Shown: one piece after another, positions 7,260-15,472 of the stretch
Layout: each line of letters begins with the position of its first letter
How positions within the stretch are numbered: the first letter of the stretch is position 1
NCBI GenBank assembly: GCA_964571695.1
Contig: CAZNDG010000003.1
Span: 62,001 to 126,000, forward strand
DNA from: UBA8958 sp964571695
GTDB taxonomy: Bacteria > Desulfobacterota > Syntrophia > Syntrophales > UBA8958
Direction: 5' to 3'
Length of the DNA stretch: 64,000 nt
Program-made: the position numbers and the translations under genes
Notes under the pieces: generated by a model
Told to the model about the DNA's origin: nothing
The model's input: only the letters and a program-made list of their open reading frames with translations
Databases searched by the model: none

Positions 7260-8054
7260 TCAGGAGGAACGGCGGCGCCCCGCCCTGGGGACCGGCGCCG
7301 GGCGCTTACGTACAATGATCTCGCCCGCCAGGGCCAGATAATCCTCGGCCCCGTAACTCTTCGGGGCATAGCGGAAGATCGTCTGTCCGTAACCGGGGGC
7401 CTCGGCCAGGCTGATGTTTTCCCGGATGATCGTCTTGAAGAGCTTGGCGCCGAAGCGTTCCCCGATCGTTTCCACGATGCCCTTGTTGAGCTTCCGCCGG
7501 GCGTCGTAACGGGTGCCGATGATCCCCGTGATCTCCAGGTCCCGGTTGAGACGCTTTTTCACCGTATCGATGGTTTCGATGAGCTTGCTCATCCCTTTCA
7601 GGGCCAGGAATTCCGTCTGCAGGGGGATGTAGATCTCCCGGGCGGCGGTGAGGGCGTTGAGGGTCAGGATCCCCAGAGACGGCGGGCAATCGATGAAGAT
7701 GTAGGTAAATCCGTCGGCCCGGCTCAAGGATTCCCGGAGGATGAATTCCCGTCCCGGCACCCCGGCCAGTTCCATCTCCAGTCCGGACAGCTCCAGGGAG
7801 GAAGGGACGACCGCCAGACCATCGATGGCAAGAAGCACGTCCGGGAGGCCTTGGGTCCCCTTGAAGAGGTCATAGATGGTCCGGTTAAGCTCATGGGCCG
7901 GAATGCCCAGGGAATAGGTGAGATGGGCCTGGGGATCCAGGTCGATGAGGAGGACCTTCTCTCCCAGCTTTTCCAGACCGGCGGCGATGTTGAGGGTGCA
8001 GGTCGTTTTCCCAACCCCTCCCTTCTGATTGCACAAGGCTATGATTTCGCTCAT
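7260..8054 (-). CDS. parA: ParA/Soj-family ATPase
   Basis: The protein has 264 residues. It carries the deviant Walker A of the ParA/MinD family near the N-terminus (CNQKGGVGKTT), the A' motif LLIDLDPQAH, Walker B-type FIDCPPSLG, and the family's LKGMSKLIETI and IRENISLAEAPGYG segments. Such ATPases dimerise with ATP on DNA or other surfaces to place chromosomes, plasmids or protein complexes. No parB is present beside it. It instead follows an SPFH/zinc-ribbon pair in one operon (21-bp gap), so positioning of a membrane assembly is as plausible as chromosome partitioning. The C-terminal tail is basic and proline-rich. Confidence 0.88.
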   Translation of the reverse strand: MSEIIALCNQKGGVGKTTCTLNIAAGLEKLGEKVLLIDLDPQAHLTYSLGIPAHELNRTIYDLFKGTQGLPDVLLAIDGLAVVPSSLELSGLEMELAGVPGREFILRESLSRADGFTYIFIDCPPSLGILTLNALTAAREIYIPLQTEFLALKGMSKLIETIDTVKKRLNRDLEITGIIGTRYDARRKLNKGIVETIGERFGAKLFKTIIRENISLAEAPGYGQTIFRYAPKSYGAEDYLALAGEIIVRKRPAPVPRAGRRRSS

Positions 8055-8075
8055 TAATCCTCCATTTGTCCTTGG

Positions 8076-9296
8076 TTACATAAAGGCGCCGAAGCCCAGG
8101 GCCTTCCTGTCGATGACGACCTTCATGGTTTCGTGAATCAGTTCCCGCGGGGAGGCCGCGAACGGCTGATAGACAAGGAGCGTCTCCGCGGCGTGCAGCT
8201 TCAACCGGGGCAGGGCGGTAAAGAAAACCCGTTTGTCCGTCACGATGTTCGCCAGGGTTAACGGGACGCTCTCCAGCGCCTCCGGGGCGGTCAGTGTGAC
8301 GGGGTAGATGTTCTGGCGGGGGAGATTCTCCGTGTAATCGGGTTCCGGCTGGAAAACGGTGACCTGACGCGCCCAGCGCATGAAGAGGGCGGGGTTGACC
8401 TTGAAGGCGGGAGACCAGAAATATACGGGCCGCTTCTCCATCTCCGGGGTGATCGCCCGGGGGAGGTTGGCGAGCCGCGCCAGGTCGGCCAAAGAATCCA
8501 GGACGAGGCCTTCGAAACGGACCTTGAGGCGCCAAAAGGGCAGATAGTGGGGATCATCATTGCCGGAGCTGCCAATGGTGATGAAGGTGGTTCGCTCCAG
8601 CGCCGCGCCTGAACATGTCCAGGCGGACTGGCAGTTGCCGCAGGTGAGCGCCAGGGTGTCCCGGGAGCCCTGGAGATCCCACCCGCAGGCAGGGCAAAGG
8701 GTGGGCAGGAACTCGGTGCGGGTCCGGGCGGCGGGGGTGAGGGCGGGGTATCGTCCCCGCTCCGCATCCGTCCAGGAGATGACATGGCCGGGGCGAAAGG
8801 CGTCGCAAAGGGCGTTGCCTTTTACCGTCATGGGCGAGTAGATGAGGCTCACGGCTTCACCGAGAAAGACATTCCTTGCCGTACTTCCGGCCGGCGCCGC
8901 CGCCCGCGGCAAGGCGTCTTCCGCCTTCAACCCCGGTTGGAGAAAGACCCCCGGGGTTTCCCGGGAGAGAAATTTCAGCTTCATGGCCTGGGGACGGACC
9001 CCCAGGGAGGCGGGGAGCCCCGGCAGGGGCAAGGCCCGGCGATTGGTGTCGATATAGGTGTCGGTCATTTCCAGGGGCTTGAGCTGGTAGGCAAGGCCCC
9101 GGAGCCGCCAGTAGGGGATATAGACGGCCTCCGCCGCCGCCGGCGCGGGGATGTAATAGTGAAAGGGTGCCGGTGAGACGATGAGCAGACGGGTCCGGCA
9201 GAAGGCACAGGACAGGATGCGGTCCGTTTCCTCCAGGATGACCGGTGCGCCGCACTGCGGGCACTGGTGCTGAATCTGCCAGTTAGATCCGTTCAC
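8076..9296 (-). CDS. zinc-ribbon protein of unknown function in SPFH operon
   Basis: The protein has 406 residues from GTG 9296, which overlaps the end of the upstream gene, as translationally coupled genes do. The longer open frame upstream is the SPFH gene read out of frame. Two zinc-ribbon-type knuckles are visible: CPQC...CAFC near the N-terminus (about 10-32) and CPAC...CGNC in the middle. The rest contains recurring YLPFWRLK/YIPYWRLRG-like strands, suggesting duplicated beta-rich modules. I do not know a function. Its constant partner here is a zinc-ribbon SPFH protein, suggesting a shared complex. Confidence 0.75.
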   Translation of the reverse strand: MNGSNWQIQHQCPQCGAPVILEETDRILSCAFCRTRLLIVSPAPFHYYIPAPAAAEAVYIPYWRLRGLAYQLKPLEMTDTYIDTNRRALPLPGLPASLGVRPQAMKLKFLSRETPGVFLQPGLKAEDALPRAAAPAGSTARNVFLGEAVSLIYSPMTVKGNALCDAFRPGHVISWTDAERGRYPALTPAARTRTEFLPTLCPACGWDLQGSRDTLALTCGNCQSAWTCSGAALERTTFITIGSSGNDDPHYLPFWRLKVRFEGLVLDSLADLARLANLPRAITPEMEKRPVYFWSPAFKVNPALFMRWARQVTVFQPEPDYTENLPRQNIYPVTLTAPEALESVPLTLANIVTDKRVFFTALPRLKLHAAETLLVYQPFAASPRELIHETMKVVIDRKALGFGAFM

Positions 9297-10431
9297 CGCA
9301 ACGGTTGCAGAACAACGAGTTGGGAAGATTTTCCGTTCCGCACTGGGGGCATTTTTTCGGCTCGGGTTTCCGTTCCGCCGGACTGCCGCATTGGGGGCAG
9401 AACCTGGCGTTGGCCGGCAGATTCTTCCCGCAGGCCCCGCACTGCCGGATGATGAGGAGCTGGTGGCCGCAATAGGGGCAGAATCTTGCCTCCCGAGGTA
9501 CGGACTGGCGGCAGTCCGGACATTGGGAGGCGGTCTCGCCGCCGGTCCCGGGCGCGCCGCCACCGCTTACCGCCGCGCCCGGGGAAGAACGCCAGGCCTC
9601 GGCGAACATGGCGGGCATCATGAAGCCCATCCCCATCCCCAGGGCGGATCCCGTTTCCCCCTGGTTCAGGGAGGCGTTTTCCAGGGCCATGGCGGCCTTC
9701 ATCTTCAGCAGCTTGTTGAGGTCGTCGAAGACCCCCAGCTTGCTCTTGTCGTCGATGGCCTTCTGCACCTCCGGCGGCGGGGTTATGGAGTTGATGTACA
9801 GCGAGGTCAACCCCAGTCCGAACTGGCTGAAGTCCTTTACCAGCGCCTCTTGCAGCCCCGCGGCCAGTTCGTTGTACCGGGCGGGGAGGTTGAAGATCGT
9901 GTCGATCTTTTCCCCCAGGAAATCATTCAGACGGGAGACGATGACGCGGTTCAGATATTCGGCGATTTCCTCGGTCGTATAGACACCCTGGGTGCCCACG
10001 AGGCTGTTTATCAACAGGACGGGCTGGAGGATGCGGATGTTGAACACCCCGAAGGCCCGGAGGCGGATCAGCCCCAGTTCGCTGTCCCGGAAGGCCACCG
10101 GGTCCCGAGTTCCCCAGGTGAGGTTGGGAAATACCTTCATGTTGGCGAAATAGACCTCCGCCCGCAGGGGGCTGGTCATCGCCCAGGGGATGCTGAGGAC
10201 CTTGGTGAGGATGGGGATGTTGGCCGTTCTCAGGGTGTGGCGTCCCGGCCCGAAGGCGTCGTAGGCCTTGCCTTTGTAAAAGAAAACGGCGGCCTGGCTC
10301 TCCCGGACCGTGAGCTGTGCCCCCCATTTGATTTCGCCGGAGCCAGTTTCGGGAATTCTGTTAATCAACTGTTTGCCCGATTCGTCGAACCATTCGATGA
10401 CCTCGAGAAAAATGACATTGTTCGTTCCCAT
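9283..10431 (-). CDS. SPFH-domain protein with C-terminal triple zinc ribbon
   Basis: The protein has 382 residues. The N-terminal two thirds (VIEWFDESGKQLINRIP..., EIKWGAQLTVRESQAAVF..., then LNDFLGEKIDTIFNLPARY) fit the SPFH/band-7 branch often annotated as virion core protein-like (YdjI type). A glycine/methionine-rich linker leads to three CxxC...CxxC zinc ribbons: CPDC/CPYC, CGAC/CPQC and CPQC/CNRC. SPFH proteins oligomerise on or near membranes. ATG 10431 was chosen because GAGGTG lies about 7 bp upstream; the GTG at 10440 is part of that ribosome-binding site. It heads an operon with the zinc-ribbon protein, the ParA-type ATPase and the 101-residue protein. Confidence 0.85.
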   Translation of the reverse strand: MGTNNVIFLEVIEWFDESGKQLINRIPETGSGEIKWGAQLTVRESQAAVFFYKGKAYDAFGPGRHTLRTANIPILTKVLSIPWAMTSPLRAEVYFANMKVFPNLTWGTRDPVAFRDSELGLIRLRAFGVFNIRILQPVLLINSLVGTQGVYTTEEIAEYLNRVIVSRLNDFLGEKIDTIFNLPARYNELAAGLQEALVKDFSQFGLGLTSLYINSITPPPEVQKAIDDKSKLGVFDDLNKLLKMKAAMALENASLNQGETGSALGMGMGFMMPAMFAEAWRSSPGAAVSGGGAPGTGGETASQCPDCRQSVPREARFCPYCGHQLLIIRQCGACGKNLPANARFCPQCGSPAERKPEPKKCPQCGTENLPNSLFCNRCGERI

Positions 10432-10649
10432 GGGGAGCACCTCTTTCCTGTGGGGATGGTAAAAGCTGTTTCAGTTCTTTCCGCTTCGGAGTCGGACGCG
10501 CATGCGATTTTTTTTATAAGGAGAAGGGCGCTCACTGTCAAGGATAAAGCGCGGGCGGACAAAACTCAATGAGGTCGGCGGCTTTTCGCTTCACCGCCGC
10601 CGGCGCATTTGATTTGAAATATGGAAAGGAATATTATAGGCTTCCATCC

Positions 10650-12068
10650 ATGAAAACTATCGAGCATTCCTTTCCCCGCATCTACCGGGGGATGGCCCTC
10701 ATCGCCGATCCCATTCACCAGTACGCCTGCTTCACCGTTCCGGAGGGAAGCGGCGACGGGGAAAAGACGGAAAAGGATCTCCTCGACTCCCCCTGGATGC
10801 AGCGCCTGCGCCGGATCTACCAGTTGCAGAGCGCCCGCTGGGTATATCCGGCGGCGGAACATACCCGGTTTCAGCATTCCCTGGGGACCATGCATGTGGC
10901 CGGAGAATTCGCCCGTTCCCTCTACCCCAGCCTCCGGGAAATCTGCCCGGACCTCCCGTCGGAAAGATACATCGAAGAGCTGGCACGTATCGCCGGCCTC
11001 CTCCATGACGTCGGTCACGGGCCTTACGGGCATTTCTTCGACGACCATTTCCTGGATCGCTACGGTATCACCCATGAGGACCTGGGCGGGCGGATCATCG
11101 TCGAAAAACTGGGCAAGATCATCCGGAAGATGCGCCGTGGCCCCGCTGGCCCCTTCGCCGATGGGGAGACCCTGGACCCCCGGAATGTGGCCTATCTCAT
11201 CAAGATGCCCGGGGGGGTGCGGGAGGGGGCGCCCCGGTGGCTGACCTTCCTCCGCCAGCTTTTTTCCGGGATCTACACGGTGGACAATCTCGATTACGTG
11301 CAGCGCGACGCCTTCATGACCGGCGTATCCCTGGATATGGTGGATATCGCGCGGATCAGATATTACTCCTTCTTCACCGATGCCGGCCTGACCCTCCATG
11401 AAGCGGGGATCTCCGCCCTGCGCCGTTTCCTGAACGCCCGCCTCAACCTCTATGCGAACGTCTATTTCCATCGCACCACCCGGGCCCTGGACCTCCACCT
11501 CCAGGAGATCTTCCGGGAGACCATGGAACTCCTCTGCCCGGGCGACCCCCGGGAGGATCTGGAGGCCTACGGACGTCTCGATGAATGGCGGCTCTTCGAG
11601 ACCGTCCGCCGCTGGACCGAAGGGGAAGACCCCCGCCGCAGGCGTCTCGGTCGGGAGTGGCAGCGCCTGTACGGCCGGCAGGTGAAATGGAAGATGTCCT
11701 ATTCCACGGAGATATCGGTGGAAAACGTCCAGAGGGGAACGAGCTTCGCTTCGGCGGGAGATTACGAGGAGCAGATACGCCGCCGTCTGCCGAGATCCCT
11801 GCGTAAAATCGCCCTCCGGGTGGATCTGGCCACCCAGGACCCCCGGCCCATCAATCCCATGGTCCAGACGGACAAGCAGATCAACGTCTTCAACCCGGCC
11901 CTGGGCAAGACATCCCAGGAGCCCCTGCGGGACATCTACCGGTTCATTCCCGCCCGGATCGTTCACTTCCGGGTCTTTACCATGAATCATGAGCATGACG
12001 CCGCGGTCGCCGCCGCGGCGGAGCAGTCCCTGGAGAATCCCCGCGCGGCATCGCGGACGAATATATGA
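10650..12068 (+). CDS. HD-domain phosphohydrolase, SAMHD1/dNTPase-like
   Basis: The protein has 472 residues from ATG 10650; the frame opens at 10569 but the extra 27 residues have no ribosome-binding site. HD metal-site residues are clear: the histidine in AEHTRFQHSLG, the HD pair in LLHDVGHGPYGHFF, and a distal aspartate in TVDNLDYVQRD. The family includes dGTP triphosphohydrolases and SAMHD1, which split dNTPs to nucleoside and triphosphate. The NrdD-like gene starts 8 bp after the stop, so the pair probably acts together in dNTP balance. The exact substrate is inferred. Confidence 0.82.
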   Translation: MKTIEHSFPRIYRGMALIADPIHQYACFTVPEGSGDGEKTEKDLLDSPWMQRLRRIYQLQSARWVYPAAEHTRFQHSLGTMHVAGEFARSLYPSLREICPDLPSERYIEELARIAGLLHDVGHGPYGHFFDDHFLDRYGITHEDLGGRIIVEKLGKIIRKMRRGPAGPFADGETLDPRNVAYLIKMPGGVREGAPRWLTFLRQLFSGIYTVDNLDYVQRDAFMTGVSLDMVDIARIRYYSFFTDAGLTLHEAGISALRRFLNARLNLYANVYFHRTTRALDLHLQEIFRETMELLCPGDPREDLEAYGRLDEWRLFETVRRWTEGEDPRRRRLGREWQRLYGRQVKWKMSYSTEISVENVQRGTSFASAGDYEEQIRRRLPRSLRKIALRVDLATQDPRPINPMVQTDKQINVFNPALGKTSQEPLRDIYRFIPARIVHFRVFTMNHEHDAAVAAAAEQSLENPRAASRTNI

Positions 12069-12075
12069 GCGGATC

Positions 12076-14145
12076 ATGATGGTGAAGATACCGATGCCGG
12101 AAACGACCGATATGACCCTCTTCGTCCGGTCCAAGGGCGAGGAGGTGGACCGCTGGAACCGCCGGCGCATCGTTGACGCCTTGATCCGGGAAACGGGGAT
12201 CGACGTCGCGACGGCGGAGGCGGTGAGCATCGATGTGGAGAAAGGCCTCTTTGCCTCCGGGGTCTCGGTGCTGACGACCTCCCTGATCCGGGAACTCGTG
12301 GATGCGAAACTCGTGGAACGGGGGCTGGAGAAGGCCCGCCGGATGCACGCCCGCCTCGGCTTTCCCCTTTATGACGTCGATCAGCTCATCCTCCACCACA
12401 ACAAGGAAGACGCCAACGTCCCGCACGGGCCGGAAGGGACGAATCTGGTTCTGGCCCAGGGGATCAAACGGGAATACGCCCTGTACAGCATCTTCACCCA
12501 GGAGGTCGGCGACGCCCACATCCTGGGTGATTTTCACATCCACGGCCTGGGATTTGTGGACCGTCCCTTCTCGGGCTGCCAGAATCTGGAATACCTGAAG
12601 AGATTCGGACTCAATCTGCCCCGCTCCCTGAATGTCGCCAAACCCGCCAAGCACGCCGAGGTGCTGCTGGCCCACATGGTACGATTCGGAGCCGTCCTGC
12701 AAGGCTATTTCGCCGGCGTCATCAGTTGGAACTTCGTCAACCTGTCTTTCGCCCCTTACCTGGCCGGCATGTCCGACCGGGAGGTGCGGCAGTTCGCCCA
12801 GATGCTCGTTTACGAGTTTTCCCAACTGACGGCGGCCCGGGGCGGGCAGGCCATGTTCACCGACATCCATCTCTTCTGGGAGGTCCCCGAGCCGCTGCGG
12901 GATTTGCCCATGATCGGGCCGGGGGGGGCGCCCACGGGGAGGGCCTGCGGGGATTACGAAAGCGAGGCGCAGCGTCTGGCCCGGGCCCTCTGCGAGGTAT
13001 TCCAAAAAGGGGACGGTATGGGCAAGCCCTTTATCTTTCCCCGTCCGGTGGTGCACATCACCCCCCGCTTTTTTGCCGCCCCCGGGCATGAGGAGTTTCT
13101 CCTTCAGGTCTGCGCGGTTGCCGCCGACAAGGGCAATCCCTGCTTCGTCCTGGAAAGGGAAGGGGATGTTTATGGGCTGGGGGGGCTGGGGATACCGGCG
13201 GCGCCGGAAGATGCCGCCGCCCCCTGGCGACAGCGCGTGGCGGCCATTCAGAACATCAGCATCAACCTTCCGCGCCTGGGCTACCGGGCCACCGGAGACG
13301 AAAAGGAGCTCTTCTCTCATCTGGAGACCCTCATGGATCTCGCCGCCCAGGCCCATGCCCAGAAGCGGACGTTTCTGGAAAGATTGCTTTCCTATGGCGA
13401 TCAGGGTCCTCTGTCCCTGCTGGCCATGAATCTTGACGGCGCCCCCTATCTGCGGCGGGAACGGTCCGCGTATCTCCTGGGAATGGTGGGCCTGAACGAA
13501 CTGGTGCGGGTCATGACGGGAAAATCCCTCCATGAATCGCCGGCGGCGGAGGAATTCGGACTCCGGGTGATCGCCTTTATGGCCGGGCAGGCCAAGGCCT
13601 TGAGCGCCCGTTACGACCTTAACCTGGTCCTGGACCAGCCCCATGCCGAAACGACGGCGCATCGCTTCGCCCGCCTGGACCTCCGCTATTTTTCCCCTCC
13701 CGCGGGACGCCATGTGCGGGGCGATATCACGGCGGGGTCGCTCTACTACACGAATTCCACCCATCTGCCCGTTTCCGCCCCCCTGAAGCCCGCGGAACGT
13801 ATCCGCCGGGAAGGGAAATTCCACCCTCTGATCGGGGCTGGCGCCGCCGTCCAGATCTGGCTGGGGGAAAAGCCGGCGCCTCCGTCCGAACTGGCGGAAC
13901 TGCTCACCTGGGCCTATCGGGATACCTCCTGCCGACAGCTCATCTTTTCCCCGGAGTTTACCGCCTGCCGGGATTGCGGCGGCACCTTTCCGGGCCTCAA
14001 GTCGCGGTGCGACCGGTGTTCCTCCGCTCATGTGGACGGGATCGCCAAGATCACCCAGTATTACAGCCGGGTTGCGGACTGGAACAAGGGCAAAATCGCC
14101 GAACTGGGGGACCGCCGCCGCCACGAACAATTTGACTTTCCCTGA
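12076..14145 (+). CDS. NrdD-like class III ribonucleotide reductase homologue lacking the radical glycine
   Basis: The protein has 689 residues from ATG 12076. An ATP-cone is at the N-terminus (about 12-100). The body is NrdD-like: HHNKEDANVPHGPEG, FHIHGLG, the SGCQN cysteine, INLPRLGY, and a C-terminal zinc ribbon CRDC...CDRC. In working NrdD a C-terminal R-V/I-x-G-Y carries the glycyl radical; here the aligned segment reads KITQYY followed by SRVADWNKGK, with Gln661 where Gly is expected. The usual catalytic CCRL motif is also absent. No nrdG activase is adjacent. The protein may be a non-catalytic paralogue, a regulator of dNTP pools, or a divergent enzyme. It is coupled to the HD dNTPase gene. 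Confidence 0.8.
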   Translation: MMVKIPMPETTDMTLFVRSKGEEVDRWNRRRIVDALIRETGIDVATAEAVSIDVEKGLFASGVSVLTTSLIRELVDAKLVERGLEKARRMHARLGFPLYDVDQLILHHNKEDANVPHGPEGTNLVLAQGIKREYALYSIFTQEVGDAHILGDFHIHGLGFVDRPFSGCQNLEYLKRFGLNLPRSLNVAKPAKHAEVLLAHMVRFGAVLQGYFAGVISWNFVNLSFAPYLAGMSDREVRQFAQMLVYEFSQLTAARGGQAMFTDIHLFWEVPEPLRDLPMIGPGGAPTGRACGDYESEAQRLARALCEVFQKGDGMGKPFIFPRPVVHITPRFFAAPGHEEFLLQVCAVAADKGNPCFVLEREGDVYGLGGLGIPAAPEDAAAPWRQRVAAIQNISINLPRLGYRATGDEKELFSHLETLMDLAAQAHAQKRTFLERLLSYGDQGPLSLLAMNLDGAPYLRRERSAYLLGMVGLNELVRVMTGKSLHESPAAEEFGLRVIAFMAGQAKALSARYDLNLVLDQPHAETTAHRFARLDLRYFSPPAGRHVRGDITAGSLYYTNSTHLPVSAPLKPAERIRREGKFHPLIGAGAAVQIWLGEKPAPPSELAELLTWAYRDTSCRQLIFSPEFTACRDCGGTFPGLKSRCDRCSSAHVDGIAKITQYYSRVADWNKGKIAELGDRRRHEQFDFP

Positions 14146-14174
14146 TCGCCTTCACGAGAATCGTCCTGACGGCC

Positions 14175-14203
14175 TTGACACCGGGAGGCGCGATAAATAT
14201 ATT
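14175..14203 (+). promoter_or_regulatory. strong sigma70-type promoter for gmhA-grpE-dnaK region
   Basis: TTGACA (14175-14180), 17 bp, then TATATT (14198-14203). It lies 29 bp before the gmhA start and just after the NrdD-like gene. No CIRCE-type inverted repeat is seen near it. Confidence 0.72.
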
Positions 14204-14231
14204 AGCGCCGCTTTGTGAAGGAAGGACGGAT

Positions 14232-14816
14232 ATGGAAGACCTCATCGTCAAAATATTCAAAGACAGCAGCCGGTTGCAGGAAAGCTTCGTCAACGACAAC
14301 CTCTCCGGCATCGTCCGGGTCGTAGAGATGATGACCGTGGCGTTGAAGGCGGGCAACAAGATCATGATCTTCGGTAACGGGGGCAGCGCCGCGGACGCCC
14401 AGCATCTGGCGGCGGAGTTCGTGAACCGTTTCCTTATCGAACGGCCGCCCCTGCCGGCCATCGCCTTGAGCACCGACACTTCCATTATCACCAGCATCGG
14501 CAACGATTATGATTTTTCCGAGATCTTCAGCAAGCAGATCCGGGCCCTGGGCCAGACCGGCGACGTCGCCTGGGGGATCAGCACCAGCGGCAGGTCGCGG
14601 AATGTTTATAAGGGTCTGGAACAGGCAAAGAAAATGGGATTGACGACCTTCGCCCTGACGGGAAAGGACGGCGGCGACATCGCGGGGATCGCCGACTACA
14701 ACCTCAATGTGGCTTCCGAAAGCACCCCGCGGATCCAGGAGGTCCATATCACCCTGGGACACGTCCTCTGCCAGATGGTGGATCTCAAGCTCTTCCAGCG
14801 TCCGGATCTGAAATGA
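14232..14816 (+). CDS. gmhA: sedoheptulose-7-phosphate isomerase (phosphoheptose isomerase)
   Basis: The protein has 194 residues, the usual family length. The SIS-domain signature is present: IFGNGGSAADAQHLAAEFVNRF, ALSTDTSIITSIGNDY, GISTSGRSRNV and the C-terminal HITLGHVLCQMVD helix. GmhA converts sedoheptulose-7-phosphate to D-glycero-D-manno-heptose-7-phosphate for LPS core heptose. ATG 14232 has GAAGGA upstream. It is the first gene after a strong promoter and is followed 27 bp later by grpE. Confidence 0.92.
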   Translation: MEDLIVKIFKDSSRLQESFVNDNLSGIVRVVEMMTVALKAGNKIMIFGNGGSAADAQHLAAEFVNRFLIERPPLPAIALSTDTSIITSIGNDYDFSEIFSKQIRALGQTGDVAWGISTSGRSRNVYKGLEQAKKMGLTTFALTGKDGGDIAGIADYNLNVASESTPRIQEVHITLGHVLCQMVDLKLFQRPDLK

Positions 14817-14843
14817 AGTTTAAGTTATGAAAATGGTTCGATC

Positions 14844-15437
14844 ATGGTGAAAAAGACAAGAAAAGAGATTAATCCTCAGCAGGACGTCCGGGAGACGGGC
14901 GCTGCGGAGACCGGAGAAGAGACGACGGGGACGGCGCCGGAGGATCTCCAGGCGTCGCCGGTGGACCGGGAACTGGAGGAAAAGACGCGGGAATGCGCGG
15001 AGAACTACGACAGATACCTGCGCGCCGTGGCGGAACTGGATAATTACCGGAAACGGGCGGCAAAGGAGAAGGCCGAGGCCATCAAATACGGCAACGAAAG
15101 CCTGATCCGGGAGCTGCTGCCCCTAACGGACAGCCTGGAGCGGGCCTTGCAGCATGCCGATAAATCCAATGATTTCGAATCCTTCAAAAAGGGATTGGGG
15201 ATGCTTAAGGATCAGCTCCTCTGCTGTCTGGGCAAACACGGCGTGGAGCCCATCGAGTGCGCCTGCAAGCAGTTCGACCCGAACTACCACGAGGCCCTCA
15301 TGCAGGTGACGAGCCGGGAACACGAAAACAATCAGATCGTGGACGAACTGGAAAAAGGATATCTGTTGAACGGCAGATTGTTGCGGCCCGCCAAGGTGAC
15401 CGTCTGTAAACGGCCCGACGACAACGGGACGTGTTGA
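14844..15437 (+). CDS. grpE: GrpE, DnaK nucleotide-exchange factor
   Basis: The protein has 197 residues. After a charged, low-complexity N-terminus come the long coiled-coil (ECAENYDRYLRAVAELDNYRKR), the four-helix-bundle region (ELLPLTDSLERALQHADKS) and the beta-wing (CKQFDPNYHEALMQV...DELEKGYLLNGRLLRPAKV). These match GrpE throughout. It lies 35 bp upstream of dnaK on the same strand and releases ADP from DnaK in the cytoplasm. Confidence 0.95.
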   Translation: MVKKTRKEINPQQDVRETGAAETGEETTGTAPEDLQASPVDRELEEKTRECAENYDRYLRAVAELDNYRKRAAKEKAEAIKYGNESLIRELLPLTDSLERALQHADKSNDFESFKKGLGMLKDQLLCCLGKHGVEPIECACKQFDPNYHEALMQVTSREHENNQIVDELEKGYLLNGRLLRPAKVTVCKRPDDNGTC

Positions 15438-15472
15438 ACAAGAATCGGGTTAATTAAGGAGGATATATAATC

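Noticed and set aside
9297..9563. N-terminal extension of the zinc-ribbon protein
   Set aside because: This is the zinc-ribbon end of the SPFH gene read in another frame; GTG 9296 at the overlap is the better start.
11977..14130. 717-codon minus-strand frame opposite the NrdD-like gene
   Set aside because: The composition is arginine/glycine/proline-rich without domains; the plus-strand product has ATP-cone and zinc ribbon.
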